Made by a program: the position numbers and the translations under genes. From contig JASLPZ010000012.1 in the NCBI GenBank assembly GCA_030744725.1, positions 1-40,459 of the forward strand: DNA of 40,459 nt, given 5' to 3'. The notes beneath the pieces are model-generated. The model did no database searches. It was not told where the DNA came from and saw nothing but the letters and a program-made list of their open reading frames with translations. Every line of letters starts with the position of its first letter. Within the stretch, counting starts at the first letter, position 1. The DNA is from ARS98 sp030744725 (lineage in GTDB: Bacteria > Planctomycetota > Planctomycetia > Pirellulales > Pirellulaceae). Positions 27,516-34,473 of the stretch are shown piece after piece.

Positions 27516-27857
27516 ATGGCAAAAACGCGGGCAAAGACGTTTGAATATGTCGAGCCAATTGGGGCACGGATTTTGGTCCGCAAAGACGAACCAAAACGTG
27601 AAACCAAGGGTGGAATTGCACTCCCCGATCAGTCGGAGATCCCCACGATTACGGGTAGAATCGTCACCATTTCGGCCCAGGTCGACAATGACCAAGACGT
27701 TCCGTTGCGACAGTACGACAAGATTCTGTTCCATCCGAAGGACGCGATTCCGGTCGATTTTGAACCGGACAATCAACTGTTCGTTGTACCTGTTGAAGAC
27801 GTGGTCGCGGTCTTTCGGCGCGAACCGCGGGAAAACGCCTCAGAAGACGCAGACTAG
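27516..27857 (+). CDS. groES: GroES/Cpn10-like co-chaperonin, stand-alone
   Basis: A 113-residue member of the Cpn10 fold: IGARILVRKDEPKRETKGGIALP matches the canonical first strand and mobile loop (GGIVLP in GroES), followed by GRIVTIS, a PLRQYDKILF strand and VVPVEDVVAVF at the end. It is longer than GroES (~97) by a short N-terminal and an acidic C-terminal tail, and rather divergent. Its role would be to cap a GroEL ring, but no groEL lies in the window, so it may be a paralogue. The start at 27516 is chosen by alignment; the frame is open far upstream, opposite rplY. It sits inverted inside an otherwise minus-strand conserved cluster. Confidence 0.82.
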   Translation: MAKTRAKTFEYVEPIGARILVRKDEPKRETKGGIALPDQSEIPTITGRIVTISAQVDNDQDVPLRQYDKILFHPKDAIPVDFEPDNQLFVVPVEDVVAVFRREPRENASEDAD

Positions 27858-27917
27858 AGCGCGTGCTGATTCACTGTAGCGTCGTTTCGCCGTTCGGACT
27901 CATGAAACAGAGCGCCG

Positions 27918-27934
27918 CGGACGTTACACGTCCG
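27918..27934. terminator. Small hairpin between convergent groES-like and prs genes
   Basis: A perfect 7-bp stem CGGACGT/ACGTCCG with a 3-nt loop in the 88-nt convergent gap. There is no T tract, so termination is only likely from its position. Confidence 0.35.
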
Positions 27935-27945
27935 TGCAACAGGCA

Positions 27946-28902
27946 CTAGTCGCCTTCGGTGCCGAACAACTCGCTGATCGACTGGTCGTGGTGAATTCGC
28001 TTGATCGCCTCGGCCAGCAAAGGCGCGGCGCTGAGAATCTTCAGTTTGCCAGCCAGTTGATTGGCATCCAAAGGAATGCTGTCGGTGACGACAAGGCTCG
28101 AAATCGGAGCACTGCTCAGATTCTCGATCGCGTCACCGCAGAGAACGGCGTGCGTTGCCGCCACGTGAATTTCTCTTGCCCCCGCTTCGTGCACGAGCCG
28201 GGCGGCACCACAAATTGAGCCAGCAGTGCTGATCATGTCGTCGAACATCAGAGCGACGCGCCCATCGACGGGCCCTCCAATGATATTCTCTTGTTTTGTC
28301 TGCAGGGCGCTCGTTCGGCGTTTGTCGATGATGGCAAGCTTTCCACCGAGGCGTTTCACATGGCCGCTGGCGCGTTTAATGCTCCCTTCGTCTGGGCTGA
28401 CCACAACGATGTCGTCTTCGGTCAGGCCCATTTCAACGAAGTGTTCATTCAGGACCGGCGCAGCATACAGATGGTCCACGGGTACATCGAAAAAGCCCTG
28501 GATCTGGGCGGCGTGCAAGTCCATTGTGAGAACGCGATCGGCTCCGGCCCGGGTGATCAAATTGGCCACCAACTTGGCTGTGATCGGCGTCCGGCCCTCG
28601 TCCTTACGATCCTGCCGCGCGTACCCGTAGTAGGGGATCACCGCGGTGATCCGCGCCGCGCTCGCTCTTTTGCAGCTGTCCATCATCACCAGCAATTCCA
28701 CCAGATTGTCATTGACTGGTGGACAGGTCGGTTGCACTAAGAATACATCGCGACCTCGTACATCTTCTTCAATCTTGCAGAAGTTTTCGCCGTCGGGAAA
28801 TTTTCCCAACGAGATCTTGCCGCGCATCAGGTGCAAGGACCCGCATATGTCGTCGGTCAGTTGGGGATTGGCCTGACCGCTGAAGATCTTCAGTTCACGC
28901 AT
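27946..28902 (-). CDS. prs: Ribose-phosphate pyrophosphokinase (PRPP synthetase)
   Basis: Makes PRPP from ribose-5-phosphate and ATP for nucleotide, His and Trp synthesis; 318 residues, the class I length. Key blocks are YYGYARQDRKDEGRTPITAKL, the flexible loop DKRRTSALQ, and the PRPP loop DDMISTAGS (within the family pattern, DDMIDTGGT being commoner). The start at 28902 lies inside the upstream glmU-like gene (13-nt overlap), implying translational coupling. The glmU-prs pairing is also found in Bacillus (gcaD-prs). Confidence 0.96.
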   Translation of the reverse strand: MRELKIFSGQANPQLTDDICGSLHLMRGKISLGKFPDGENFCKIEEDVRGRDVFLVQPTCPPVNDNLVELLVMMDSCKRASAARITAVIPYYGYARQDRKDEGRTPITAKLVANLITRAGADRVLTMDLHAAQIQGFFDVPVDHLYAAPVLNEHFVEMGLTEDDIVVVSPDEGSIKRASGHVKRLGGKLAIIDKRRTSALQTKQENIIGGPVDGRVALMFDDMISTAGSICGAARLVHEAGAREIHVAATHAVLCGDAIENLSSAPISSLVVTDSIPLDANQLAGKLKILSAAPLLAEAIKRIHHDQSISELFGTEGD

Positions 28903-29645
28903 GGATAGCCCATTCTTCGCATTTCGTTGGACACGGAAGCCAATTCCTCGATCGTATTGATGCTCAAGCCTTCACACGGCTTAAGGACCGCCAGCGCCTG
29001 TACATCTTTGCCCTCGTTCTTCAATATGCCCGGACAATCGGTGATGTAGTATTCCTGCTGCTGATTCTGATTGTCGAGTTGGTCGAGTGCGTGAAGCAAT
29101 TCATGGCAGTCAAACACGTATGTGCTCATGTTGACTTCCGTGATCTGTTTCTGACGGTCGCTGGCGTCCTTTTCTTCGACGATTCCCTGGAATTCGCCGT
29201 TGGTGTCGCGGACAATGCGCCCTAATCCCGCCGGATCGTCACAGTGTAACGTCCCCAGAATTGCCGCAGGCTGATCCCGCTCAAACGCGGCGAGCAAGGC
29301 GCTGATCGAATTGGACTGTGCCAGCGGAGAGTCCCCCGTGACAACCAACACTGGCCCTTCGTGATCGCGCAGTGCACCGCGACACATCATCACGGCGTGT
29401 CCCGTCCCAAGCTGCTCGATTTGATCGGCGAAAGCCACATCCGAGCGATGCGCAAGCGTTTGGCGGACAAGATTCGCCTCGTATCCAACCACGACAATCG
29501 AGTGGTTGATACCCGCCGACTGGAGTGCGTCCAGGACGAATTCGATCATCGGTCGACCGCAAACCGGGTGCAGCACTTTGGGCAAATCGGAATTCATCCG
29601 TGTGCCTTTTCCGGCCGCCAACACCACCGCTACGGCAGGCTTCAT
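28890..29645 (-). CDS. UDP-N-acetylglucosamine pyrophosphorylase domain of GlmU, without the acetyltransferase
   Basis: A 251-residue nucleotidyltransferase matching the N-terminal half of GlmU: LAAGKGTRMNSDLPKVLHPVCGRP, QLGTGHAV, GDSPL (Asp for metal), EEKDAS and EVNMSTYVFD, ending with YYITDCPGIL. The left-handed beta-helix acetyltransferase half is missing. It should make UDP-GlcNAc from GlcNAc-1-P and UTP for peptidoglycan or LPS precursors, while glucosamine-1-P acetylation must be done elsewhere. The start ATG 29645 places the nucleotide motif at residue ~10; the frame is open to 29717. It overlaps prs by 13 nt. Confidence 0.9.
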   Translation of the reverse strand: MKPAVAVVLAAGKGTRMNSDLPKVLHPVCGRPMIEFVLDALQSAGINHSIVVVGYEANLVRQTLAHRSDVAFADQIEQLGTGHAVMMCRGALRDHEGPVLVVTGDSPLAQSNSISALLAAFERDQPAAILGTLHCDDPAGLGRIVRDTNGEFQGIVEEKDASDRQKQITEVNMSTYVFDCHELLHALDQLDNQNQQQEYYITDCPGILKNEGKDVQALAVLKPCEGLSINTIEELASVSNEMRRMGYPCVN

Positions 29646-29897
29646 GGTTCGCTTCTCGGCTCGTGTGCAAGTTGATAAACCGTGCCGGTGACGAGCACCG
29701 TTTTCGGCAGGTACCACCGGTCTGGGAATCTTGGCCTGATCGCGATTCGGTTGCCAGGGGACCTATCGACTTAACTGAGATGAAATCTTCGAAAACGGGG
29801 ACGACCCGATTACACCAGGGACACAGGCCAATTGGATTGGATCGCCACAAATCGGGATTCAGTGCGACGATTCCACGATCGAGCGTTGTAGAAGAAG

Positions 29898-29968
29898 TTA
29901 CCCGACCTGGACTCGAACCAGGACTGAGGGAATCAAAATCCCTAGTGCTACCATTACACCATCGGGCA
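29898..29968 (-). tRNA. tRNA-Gln (anticodon UUG)
   Basis: On the minus strand a 71-nt cloverleaf is complete. The acceptor stem TGCCCGA/TCGGGTA has one G-U pair. The anticodon stem AGGGA/TCCCT has the loop TTTTGAT, with the anticodon TTG at 29936-29934. The T arm contains GGTTCGAGTCC. CCA is not encoded (ACTTC follows). The unpaired base at 29898 is A. The flanking 29646-29897 and 29969-30029 hold no gene that I can support. Confidence 0.95.
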
Positions 29969-30029
29969 TCTGCATCCACAGAGTTTGCAGCCACCGGAGG
30001 GGGGCTAAAACAACGCTGATTCAAGTAGC

Positions 30030-30698
30030 TTAGGTTTTCTCGCTCCGGTTCACAACCGCGAATGAGAGTTGCTCTAGTTCGATCGCCAAATCAACCTCGA
30101 CACGCTTCACCGTTTCCGGCAACGTGATCGTAACCGGCGCAAAATTGAGGATCCCTTCGATGCCGGCCTTGGCCAGCAAGGTGGCCGCTCCCTGAGCCTC
30201 CGGCGAGGGCACGGCAATAATTGCCAGGCGAATCTGGGATTTGTCGATGATCTCGGCCAATTGATCGATATGATAGACGGGAATCTCTTCGATGCTCTGA
30301 CCGACGACGGACGAATCGACGTCGAAGGCCGCAACGACGCAAAATCCCTGACGTCCGAAACCGCGGTACCGCAACAGGGCCCGGCCGAGATTTCCCAGCC
30401 CGATCAACGCCACCGGCCAAGATCGATCCGTCCCCAAAATCTGCTTGATCGCAGCAATCAGCTCTTCGCACCGGTAGCCGATACCTGGATAGCCAAATTG
30501 CCCAAAGTACGCCAGGTCCTTGCGAACCTGAGCGTCCGTAAAACCCAGAACTGTACCCAGCTGCGTCGAACTGGTCGTTTCGTGGCCGCTCTGGACCAAG
30601 TGTTGCAGTTCTCGGAGATACAGGCTGAGGCGACTAACAACGGCTTTGGGAACCGCGCCGTTCGTGGGCGTCAGCGATTTTGGCCGATCTTCGTCCAT
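30030..30698 (-). CDS. rex: Redox-sensing transcriptional repressor Rex
   Basis: NADH/NAD+-responsive repressor of fermentative and respiratory genes, 222 residues. An N-terminal winged helix (~18-75) includes STQLGTVLGFTDAQVRKDLAYFGQFG. The Rossmann domain has GLGNLGRALL at 100-109, AAFDVDSSVVG and the C-terminal ILNFAPV. A dimerisation helix follows. The ATG at 30698 has no clear Shine-Dalgarno. No Rex operator (TTGTGAA..TTCACAA) is visible near it. Confidence 0.93.
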   Translation of the reverse strand: MDEDRPKSLTPTNGAVPKAVVSRLSLYLRELQHLVQSGHETTSSTQLGTVLGFTDAQVRKDLAYFGQFGYPGIGYRCEELIAAIKQILGTDRSWPVALIGLGNLGRALLRYRGFGRQGFCVVAAFDVDSSVVGQSIEEIPVYHIDQLAEIIDKSQIRLAIIAVPSPEAQGAATLLAKAGIEGILNFAPVTITLPETVKRVEVDLAIELEQLSFAVVNRSEKT

Positions 30699-30879
30699 TG
30701 GAGGCCAAGTGAGTAATGAGGGTGACAGCTAACGGAACCTGACGTGATGCAGTGAATCGCAGGCGAATCAGGGACCAGATTTCGGTTTCTCCTGCTGACA
30801 CTTTAGGACATCGCCCCAGTTGCAGGCAAGACAGTTCGAGCCGAGTTGGTCTGGTGCCCGAGACGACAGTGAACCAATA

Positions 30880-30910
30880 CGAGCCCCTTTCGCAACACGA
30901 AAGAGGCTCG
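30880..30910 (-). terminator. Hairpin downstream of the pseudopilin gene
   Basis: A 13-bp stem with one mismatch on the plus strand (30880-30892 with 30898-30910, 5-nt loop) lies 35 nt past the pseudopilin stop. There is no T tract on the minus strand. Confidence 0.45.
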
Positions 30911-30945
30911 AATCCGAGTGGTGAATGAGACGTCTTGCAGTTGGT

Positions 30946-31410
30946 CTACCAGTCGTAACCCGGGTTCCGGTCTAACCAAAGACCACCCGTCGTAACGTTG
31001 TATAGCCAACCACCGGCGTTACCTGCCGTGACGTCCCCCACGACAGGAGGGTTGTTTGTGATGACCTTTACGGCGCTCGAGGCCGAGTATGAATTTTCTG
31101 GAAACTCCAACAGGTAAGGTCCGTAGACACCGTTGGTGGCGTCGACTGTGCCATCCACTTTTGTCTTACCGGTCATTACGTCGGAGAGGGTCTGGCTGCC
31201 GTTGATCACCGGTAACTCTCCGGCGTGCTGGCCGCGGTATGTCTGGATCATCGACCGCATTGTGCTCAAGTTGAATTCGGCCGTGCTCTTGCGAGCGTCA
31301 TCGGTTGTAGAGCTGAACTGAGGAATCACGACGGCCGCTAGGACGGCCATGATGACAACGACGATCAGCACTTCGACTAGTGTAAATCCTCGGTTGCGAA
31401 TGTTCTTCAT
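30946..31410 (-). CDS. Type II secretion-like major pseudopilin (GspG type)
   Basis: A 154-residue pseudopilin. A short basic leader MKNIRNRG precedes the prepilin cleavage site G|FTLVE and the hydrophobic N-helix FTLVEVLIVVVIMAVLAAVVIPQ, which carries Glu at +5. The C-terminal globular domain ends with GGWLYNVTTGGLWLDRNPGYDW, a pattern of GspG-like planctomycete proteins. It would need a prepilin peptidase encoded elsewhere. The start at 31410 has GAGAGG just upstream. It stands alone, with no secretion operon around it, and is divergent from the YTV gene. Confidence 0.9.
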   Translation of the reverse strand: MKNIRNRGFTLVEVLIVVVIMAVLAAVVIPQFSSTTDDARKSTAEFNLSTMRSMIQTYRGQHAGELPVINGSQTLSDVMTGKTKVDGTVDATNGVYGPYLLEFPENSYSASSAVKVITNNPPVVGDVTAGNAGGWLYNVTTGGLWLDRNPGYDW

Positions 31411-31740
31411 CACAAGCCTCTCACCTCTCACTGTCATGAATACTTCTCGACCATTCCACGTCGAGACCGTCAGCGACTGACTTGTCGAAAGACCGTTTTG
31501 TCGGAAGTCAGTCTGCCCCCGATGAAGGTACTTACATCGCAAAAAACCGAGAGTCAAAAAAGCAACCACGAATTTCTTGTCGAAACGGGAATTCACTCGC
31601 ACGAGTTGTTGCATTGGTTCGCACAATTGGTGCATTGATCATATTCGCGCGCAACGGTGCTCTGTAATGGAAGTTGGGCGTGCTAGGCAACTGTCTTACA
31701 CGAAGAACGGATTTTCTTCCGATGGACCGAACTGACCCGT

Positions 31741-31763
31741 TTTGGCAACCTATATTTGCCAAA
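31741..31763 (+). promoter_or_regulatory. Operator-like inverted repeat upstream of the YTV gene
   Basis: TTTGGCAA (31741-31748), 7 nt, TTGCCAAA (31756-31763): perfect 8-bp arms about 67 nt before the start codon, overlapping a possible TATATT -10 element. A third half-site TTTTGCCA follows at 31771. It could be a repressor or activator site; which factor is unknown. Confidence 0.45.
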
Positions 31764-31794
31764 CGCTAGATTTTGCCAGATGAATCCCAACGTG

Positions 31795-31812
31795 TGACAA
31801 CTCTGTTTGTCA
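31795..31812 (+). promoter_or_regulatory. Leader inverted repeat just ahead of the ribosome-binding site
   Basis: TGACAA (31795-31800), 6 nt, TTGTCA (31807-31812). The second arm ends 3 nt before the AAGGAG Shine-Dalgarno (31816-31821). It may be an operator or an mRNA hairpin affecting translation. Confidence 0.35.
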
Positions 31813-31829
31813 GCAAAGGAGATCGGAAG

Positions 31830-33377
31830 ATGAAAAGTTTCGTGCAAGTACCGATCTTGGCGGCGATCGCGCTGCTCGTATCGGTGAATACGGCCTCAGC
31901 CGGATACCTGGGTGCTGCCAGCTATCGGCATTGTGCCGCAACGAGTCCTGCTAGTTTTAGCTGTGCCAAGCAGCAGTGCTACACCGTCATGAAGACGTGT
32001 CGCGACGTTGTGTACGAGAAACAACAGTACACATGTTACCGGACAGCCTACGAAACAGTCTATGACACCAAGACCGTCGATTGCGTGAAATACGTTCCCG
32101 AAACGCACTATCGCGAATGCTCGTACACGGTCTGCAAACCGGTATACGAGACATGCTATCGCACGTGTACCTACGACGTCTGCAAGCCGGTCTGGGAGAC
32201 GCGGACAAAAGACATCTGCTACACGGTCTGCCGTCCCGTCTGGGAAACGCGAACCAAGGACGTTTGCTATACGGTGAATCGTCCCGTTTGGAAGACTCAC
32301 ACCAGGGACATCTGTTACACAGTCTGCAAGCCAGTTTGGGAAACGCGCACGAAAGATGTTTGCTACACCGTCTGCAAACCCGTATGGGAAACTTGCAGCC
32401 GGGATATTTGCTACACCGTCTGTAAGCCCGTGTGGGAAACCAAGACGCGGACGGTCTGCTACACGGAACGTAGACCCGTCTACGAGACTTGCTACCGCAC
32501 GGTTTGTCGTACGATCTGCAAGCCGATCCACTATACCAAGGAAGTTCAGGTCTGCTCGGGACGTTGGAATACCGAAGTCATCGAATGCCCAGGTCCTGTC
32601 ATTCGCAAGTGCGTTCAAGAGCCGGGTTGCTGGACTTGGGATCCCTGCCTTTGCCGTTGTGTGTACGTTCCCGGAAAGTCACACATGGTCGAAGTGCAGT
32701 GCCCGCCTCGTACGATTTGCAAGAAGACTTGGGTTCCCGAGGTATCGACTCGGACGATCAACTGCGTTCGTTACGAGCGTGAAACTGTAAAAGAGCAAGT
32801 GCCCTATACGGTTTGCCGCTACATCTGTGAACCGAAGACGAAGACCTGCACCTATCGGGTTTGCCGCATGGTTCCCGAGAAGCGGGTGAAAACCGTCACC
32901 TATCGCAAGTGCCACATGGTGCCCGAAAAAGTGACGAAGACCTGCACGTACAAGGTCTGCCACATGGTGCCGCAAAAGCAGGTCAAGACGGTTACTTACA
33001 GGACGTGTTGCATGGTGCCGGAGAAGGTCACCAAGACATGCTCGTACAAAGTCTGCCGCATGGTGCCTGAGAAGGTGACTAAGACTTGCACTTACCGCGT
33101 CTGCCGCATGGTTCGCCAGTGCGTTACGAAGAAAGTACCTTACACGGTTTGCCGCTACGAGAAGCAGGTGCTCACCAAGCGAGTGCCCTACACCGTATGC
33201 AAGCCCGTTCATTGTCAGAAGACGATTCAAGTGCCTCGTTGCGTCGCAACGAAGGTCCCGTACACGGTCACGCGTTGCGTGCCGCGGACGGTCTGCAGGC
33301 AAGTCCCCGTGACAGTGTGCTGCCCAGCTCCCAGCTGTGGCCGCAAGTCGCATGGTGGCTGCAAGAGCTGCGGCTGA
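31830..33377 (+). CDS. Cysteine-rich YTV-repeat secreted protein (planctomycete cell-wall type)
   Basis: A 515-residue secreted protein with a clean signal peptide (cleavage after TASA, ~24) and about 60 Cys in the mature part. Two tandem families of 16-residue repeats are visible. The first (~118-229, about seven copies) is based on VCKPVWETRTKDICYT. The second (~345-455, about seven copies) is based on CRMVPEKVTKTCTYKV. Between them lies a unique Cys/Trp-rich segment. The recurrent YTV words are those of proteins reported from Rhodopirellula cell-wall preparations. A disulfide-linked structural role in the envelope is the likely function. AAGGAG at 31816-31821 fixes the start. It is strongly terminated at 33421-33460 and looks monocistronic. 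Confidence 0.88.
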   Translation: MKSFVQVPILAAIALLVSVNTASAGYLGAASYRHCAATSPASFSCAKQQCYTVMKTCRDVVYEKQQYTCYRTAYETVYDTKTVDCVKYVPETHYRECSYTVCKPVYETCYRTCTYDVCKPVWETRTKDICYTVCRPVWETRTKDVCYTVNRPVWKTHTRDICYTVCKPVWETRTKDVCYTVCKPVWETCSRDICYTVCKPVWETKTRTVCYTERRPVYETCYRTVCRTICKPIHYTKEVQVCSGRWNTEVIECPGPVIRKCVQEPGCWTWDPCLCRCVYVPGKSHMVEVQCPPRTICKKTWVPEVSTRTINCVRYERETVKEQVPYTVCRYICEPKTKTCTYRVCRMVPEKRVKTVTYRKCHMVPEKVTKTCTYKVCHMVPQKQVKTVTYRTCCMVPEKVTKTCSYKVCRMVPEKVTKTCTYRVCRMVRQCVTKKVPYTVCRYEKQVLTKRVPYTVCKPVHCQKTIQVPRCVATKVPYTVTRCVPRTVCRQVPVTVCCPAPSCGRKSHGGCKSCG

Positions 33378-33420
33378 TAACTCGACCTCCATCTCCAGAA
33401 GAATCTATTTGGCATGACTG

Positions 33421-33460
33421 CGGCGACCCAAGATGGTTTGGGTCGCCGTTTTCTTTTCTT
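33421..33460 (+). terminator. Strong intrinsic terminator of the YTV gene
   Basis: A perfect 11-bp stem CGGCGACCCAA/TTGGGTCGCCG (33421-33431 and 33438-33448) is followed by TTTTCTTTTCTT. It lies 44 nt past the YTV stop codon. Confidence 0.85.
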
Positions 33461-33520
33461 GAGTGCTCTCAATGCCAGACTAAACGGGACCAGACCCTAT
33501 GGCGGTGGCATGACCGAGGT

Positions 33521-34183
33521 CTACGATATCTCTATCTCGTCGTCCGAAGTCAACGAATTAGGTGGCCGTCGCGAAACACGCGTCAGGTAGATTATCGCAG
33601 CGAAGTCGTACAGGCCATGTGTGACGATTGGGGCTGCGAGGTCATCAACAAGCAAGAAAAGACCGCCCAGGTAGATGCCTACGCCGGTCGCAAGTACGGC
33701 ATAGGTGGCGTTGAGCCAGTGGCAGATGCCAAATAGCAGTGCGGCCGTCACCAGCGCCAAGGCCCAGCCGTATGGCTGGTCGAGCCAGGCTTGGAGCCCA
33801 CTTTGCACCAGGCCGCGAAACAACAGTTCTTCGCCGAATCCAGCGGCGGTAGAAATCGCCGTGATCTCGACAATCGAAAGACCCTTGAACATCGGCAACA
33901 CGATGGAAGAGACTTTCTTCTTGAAATTGGAAAGCACTCTTGGTTGGCGGTCCAGAATCACGAGCCCGATCAGCAAGGGCAGTGCCGCCACGGCTCCCCA
34001 GAGGCAAGCGCTCGCCAACTCGCTCGCCGGCTTGTCGAATCCCAAGGTAGAAAGCGGATCGAATCCCAGTCCGCGCCCGACCAAAACCGCCAGGAATCCT
34101 AGACCCGCCTCAAAGGCAAACGCCATGGCTGCGAATTGTTGCTTGGACCTTGACATGCTCTCTGGTGATTCCAACTCTGGCAT
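33521..34183 (-). CDS. CPBP-family intramembrane metalloprotease
   Basis: A 220-residue polytopic membrane protein of the CPBP (CAAX/Abi) glutamic-type protease family. The motifs are complete: EELLFRG with E118, E119 and R123; H155 in FGICHW; and H189 in THGLYDF. About six hydrophobic segments are visible. Bacterial members act in membrane-protein processing, bacteriocin self-immunity or unknown roles. The start at 34183 has only a weak GAAGG; the Met at 34156 is an alternative. It is divergent from ppdK with a 290-nt gap in which I see no gene. Confidence 0.85.
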   Translation of the reverse strand: MPELESPESMSRSKQQFAAMAFAFEAGLGFLAVLVGRGLGFDPLSTLGFDKPASELASACLWGAVAALPLLIGLVILDRQPRVLSNFKKKVSSIVLPMFKGLSIVEITAISTAAGFGEELLFRGLVQSGLQAWLDQPYGWALALVTAALLFGICHWLNATYAVLATGVGIYLGGLFLLVDDLAAPIVTHGLYDFAAIIYLTRVSRRPPNSLTSDDEIEIS

Positions 34184-34473
34184 TTTGCCTTCGGTTCGCC
34201 AAGATGGTGCGACACTTCGCTGGCTATCCAGTCTACGTAGAACACCCCTTCATTGACGATCTTTGGGGCTGCTGGTAAAATCGCGTGCCTAAATGAAATT
34301 CCGCACCGGATTCCCATCCGTCACTGTCGTCCGTAGGTTGCGGGACTGAATTTGCATCTATCGCCGTCGGCGATCCCCGGGTTTTCCACTGGCAAATCGC
34401 AGTGTGAGCGGGTTCGCTATTTGATTCGTGAGGCGATTTTTCCTTACGCGTGGTTTCAAGAGAGATTCCAAAC

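Larger units (their letters stand above)
31411..31829. other. Divergent regulatory region between pseudopilin and YTV protein
   Basis: 419 nt without a credible gene. It holds the promoters of both flanking genes, two short inverted repeats listed separately, and a stretch of near-repeated TTGCATTG/TGCATTG words around 31609-31630. Short frames in it have no supporting start signals. Confidence 0.5.

Noticed and set aside
29898..29968. Possible integration site at the tRNA-Gln 3' end
   Set aside because: No integrase and no duplicated tRNA end are visible nearby.
32178..33200. 48-nt direct repeats that might be read as a CRISPR or satellite array
   Set aside because: The repeats are in-frame 16-residue protein repeats without spacers of constant unique sequence.
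31896..33392. Two long minus-strand open frames (about 240 residues each) opposite the YTV gene
   Set aside because: Their repeats simply mirror the 48-nt coding repeats on the other strand; there is no start signal, and the sense gene has a signal peptide, Shine-Dalgarno and terminator.
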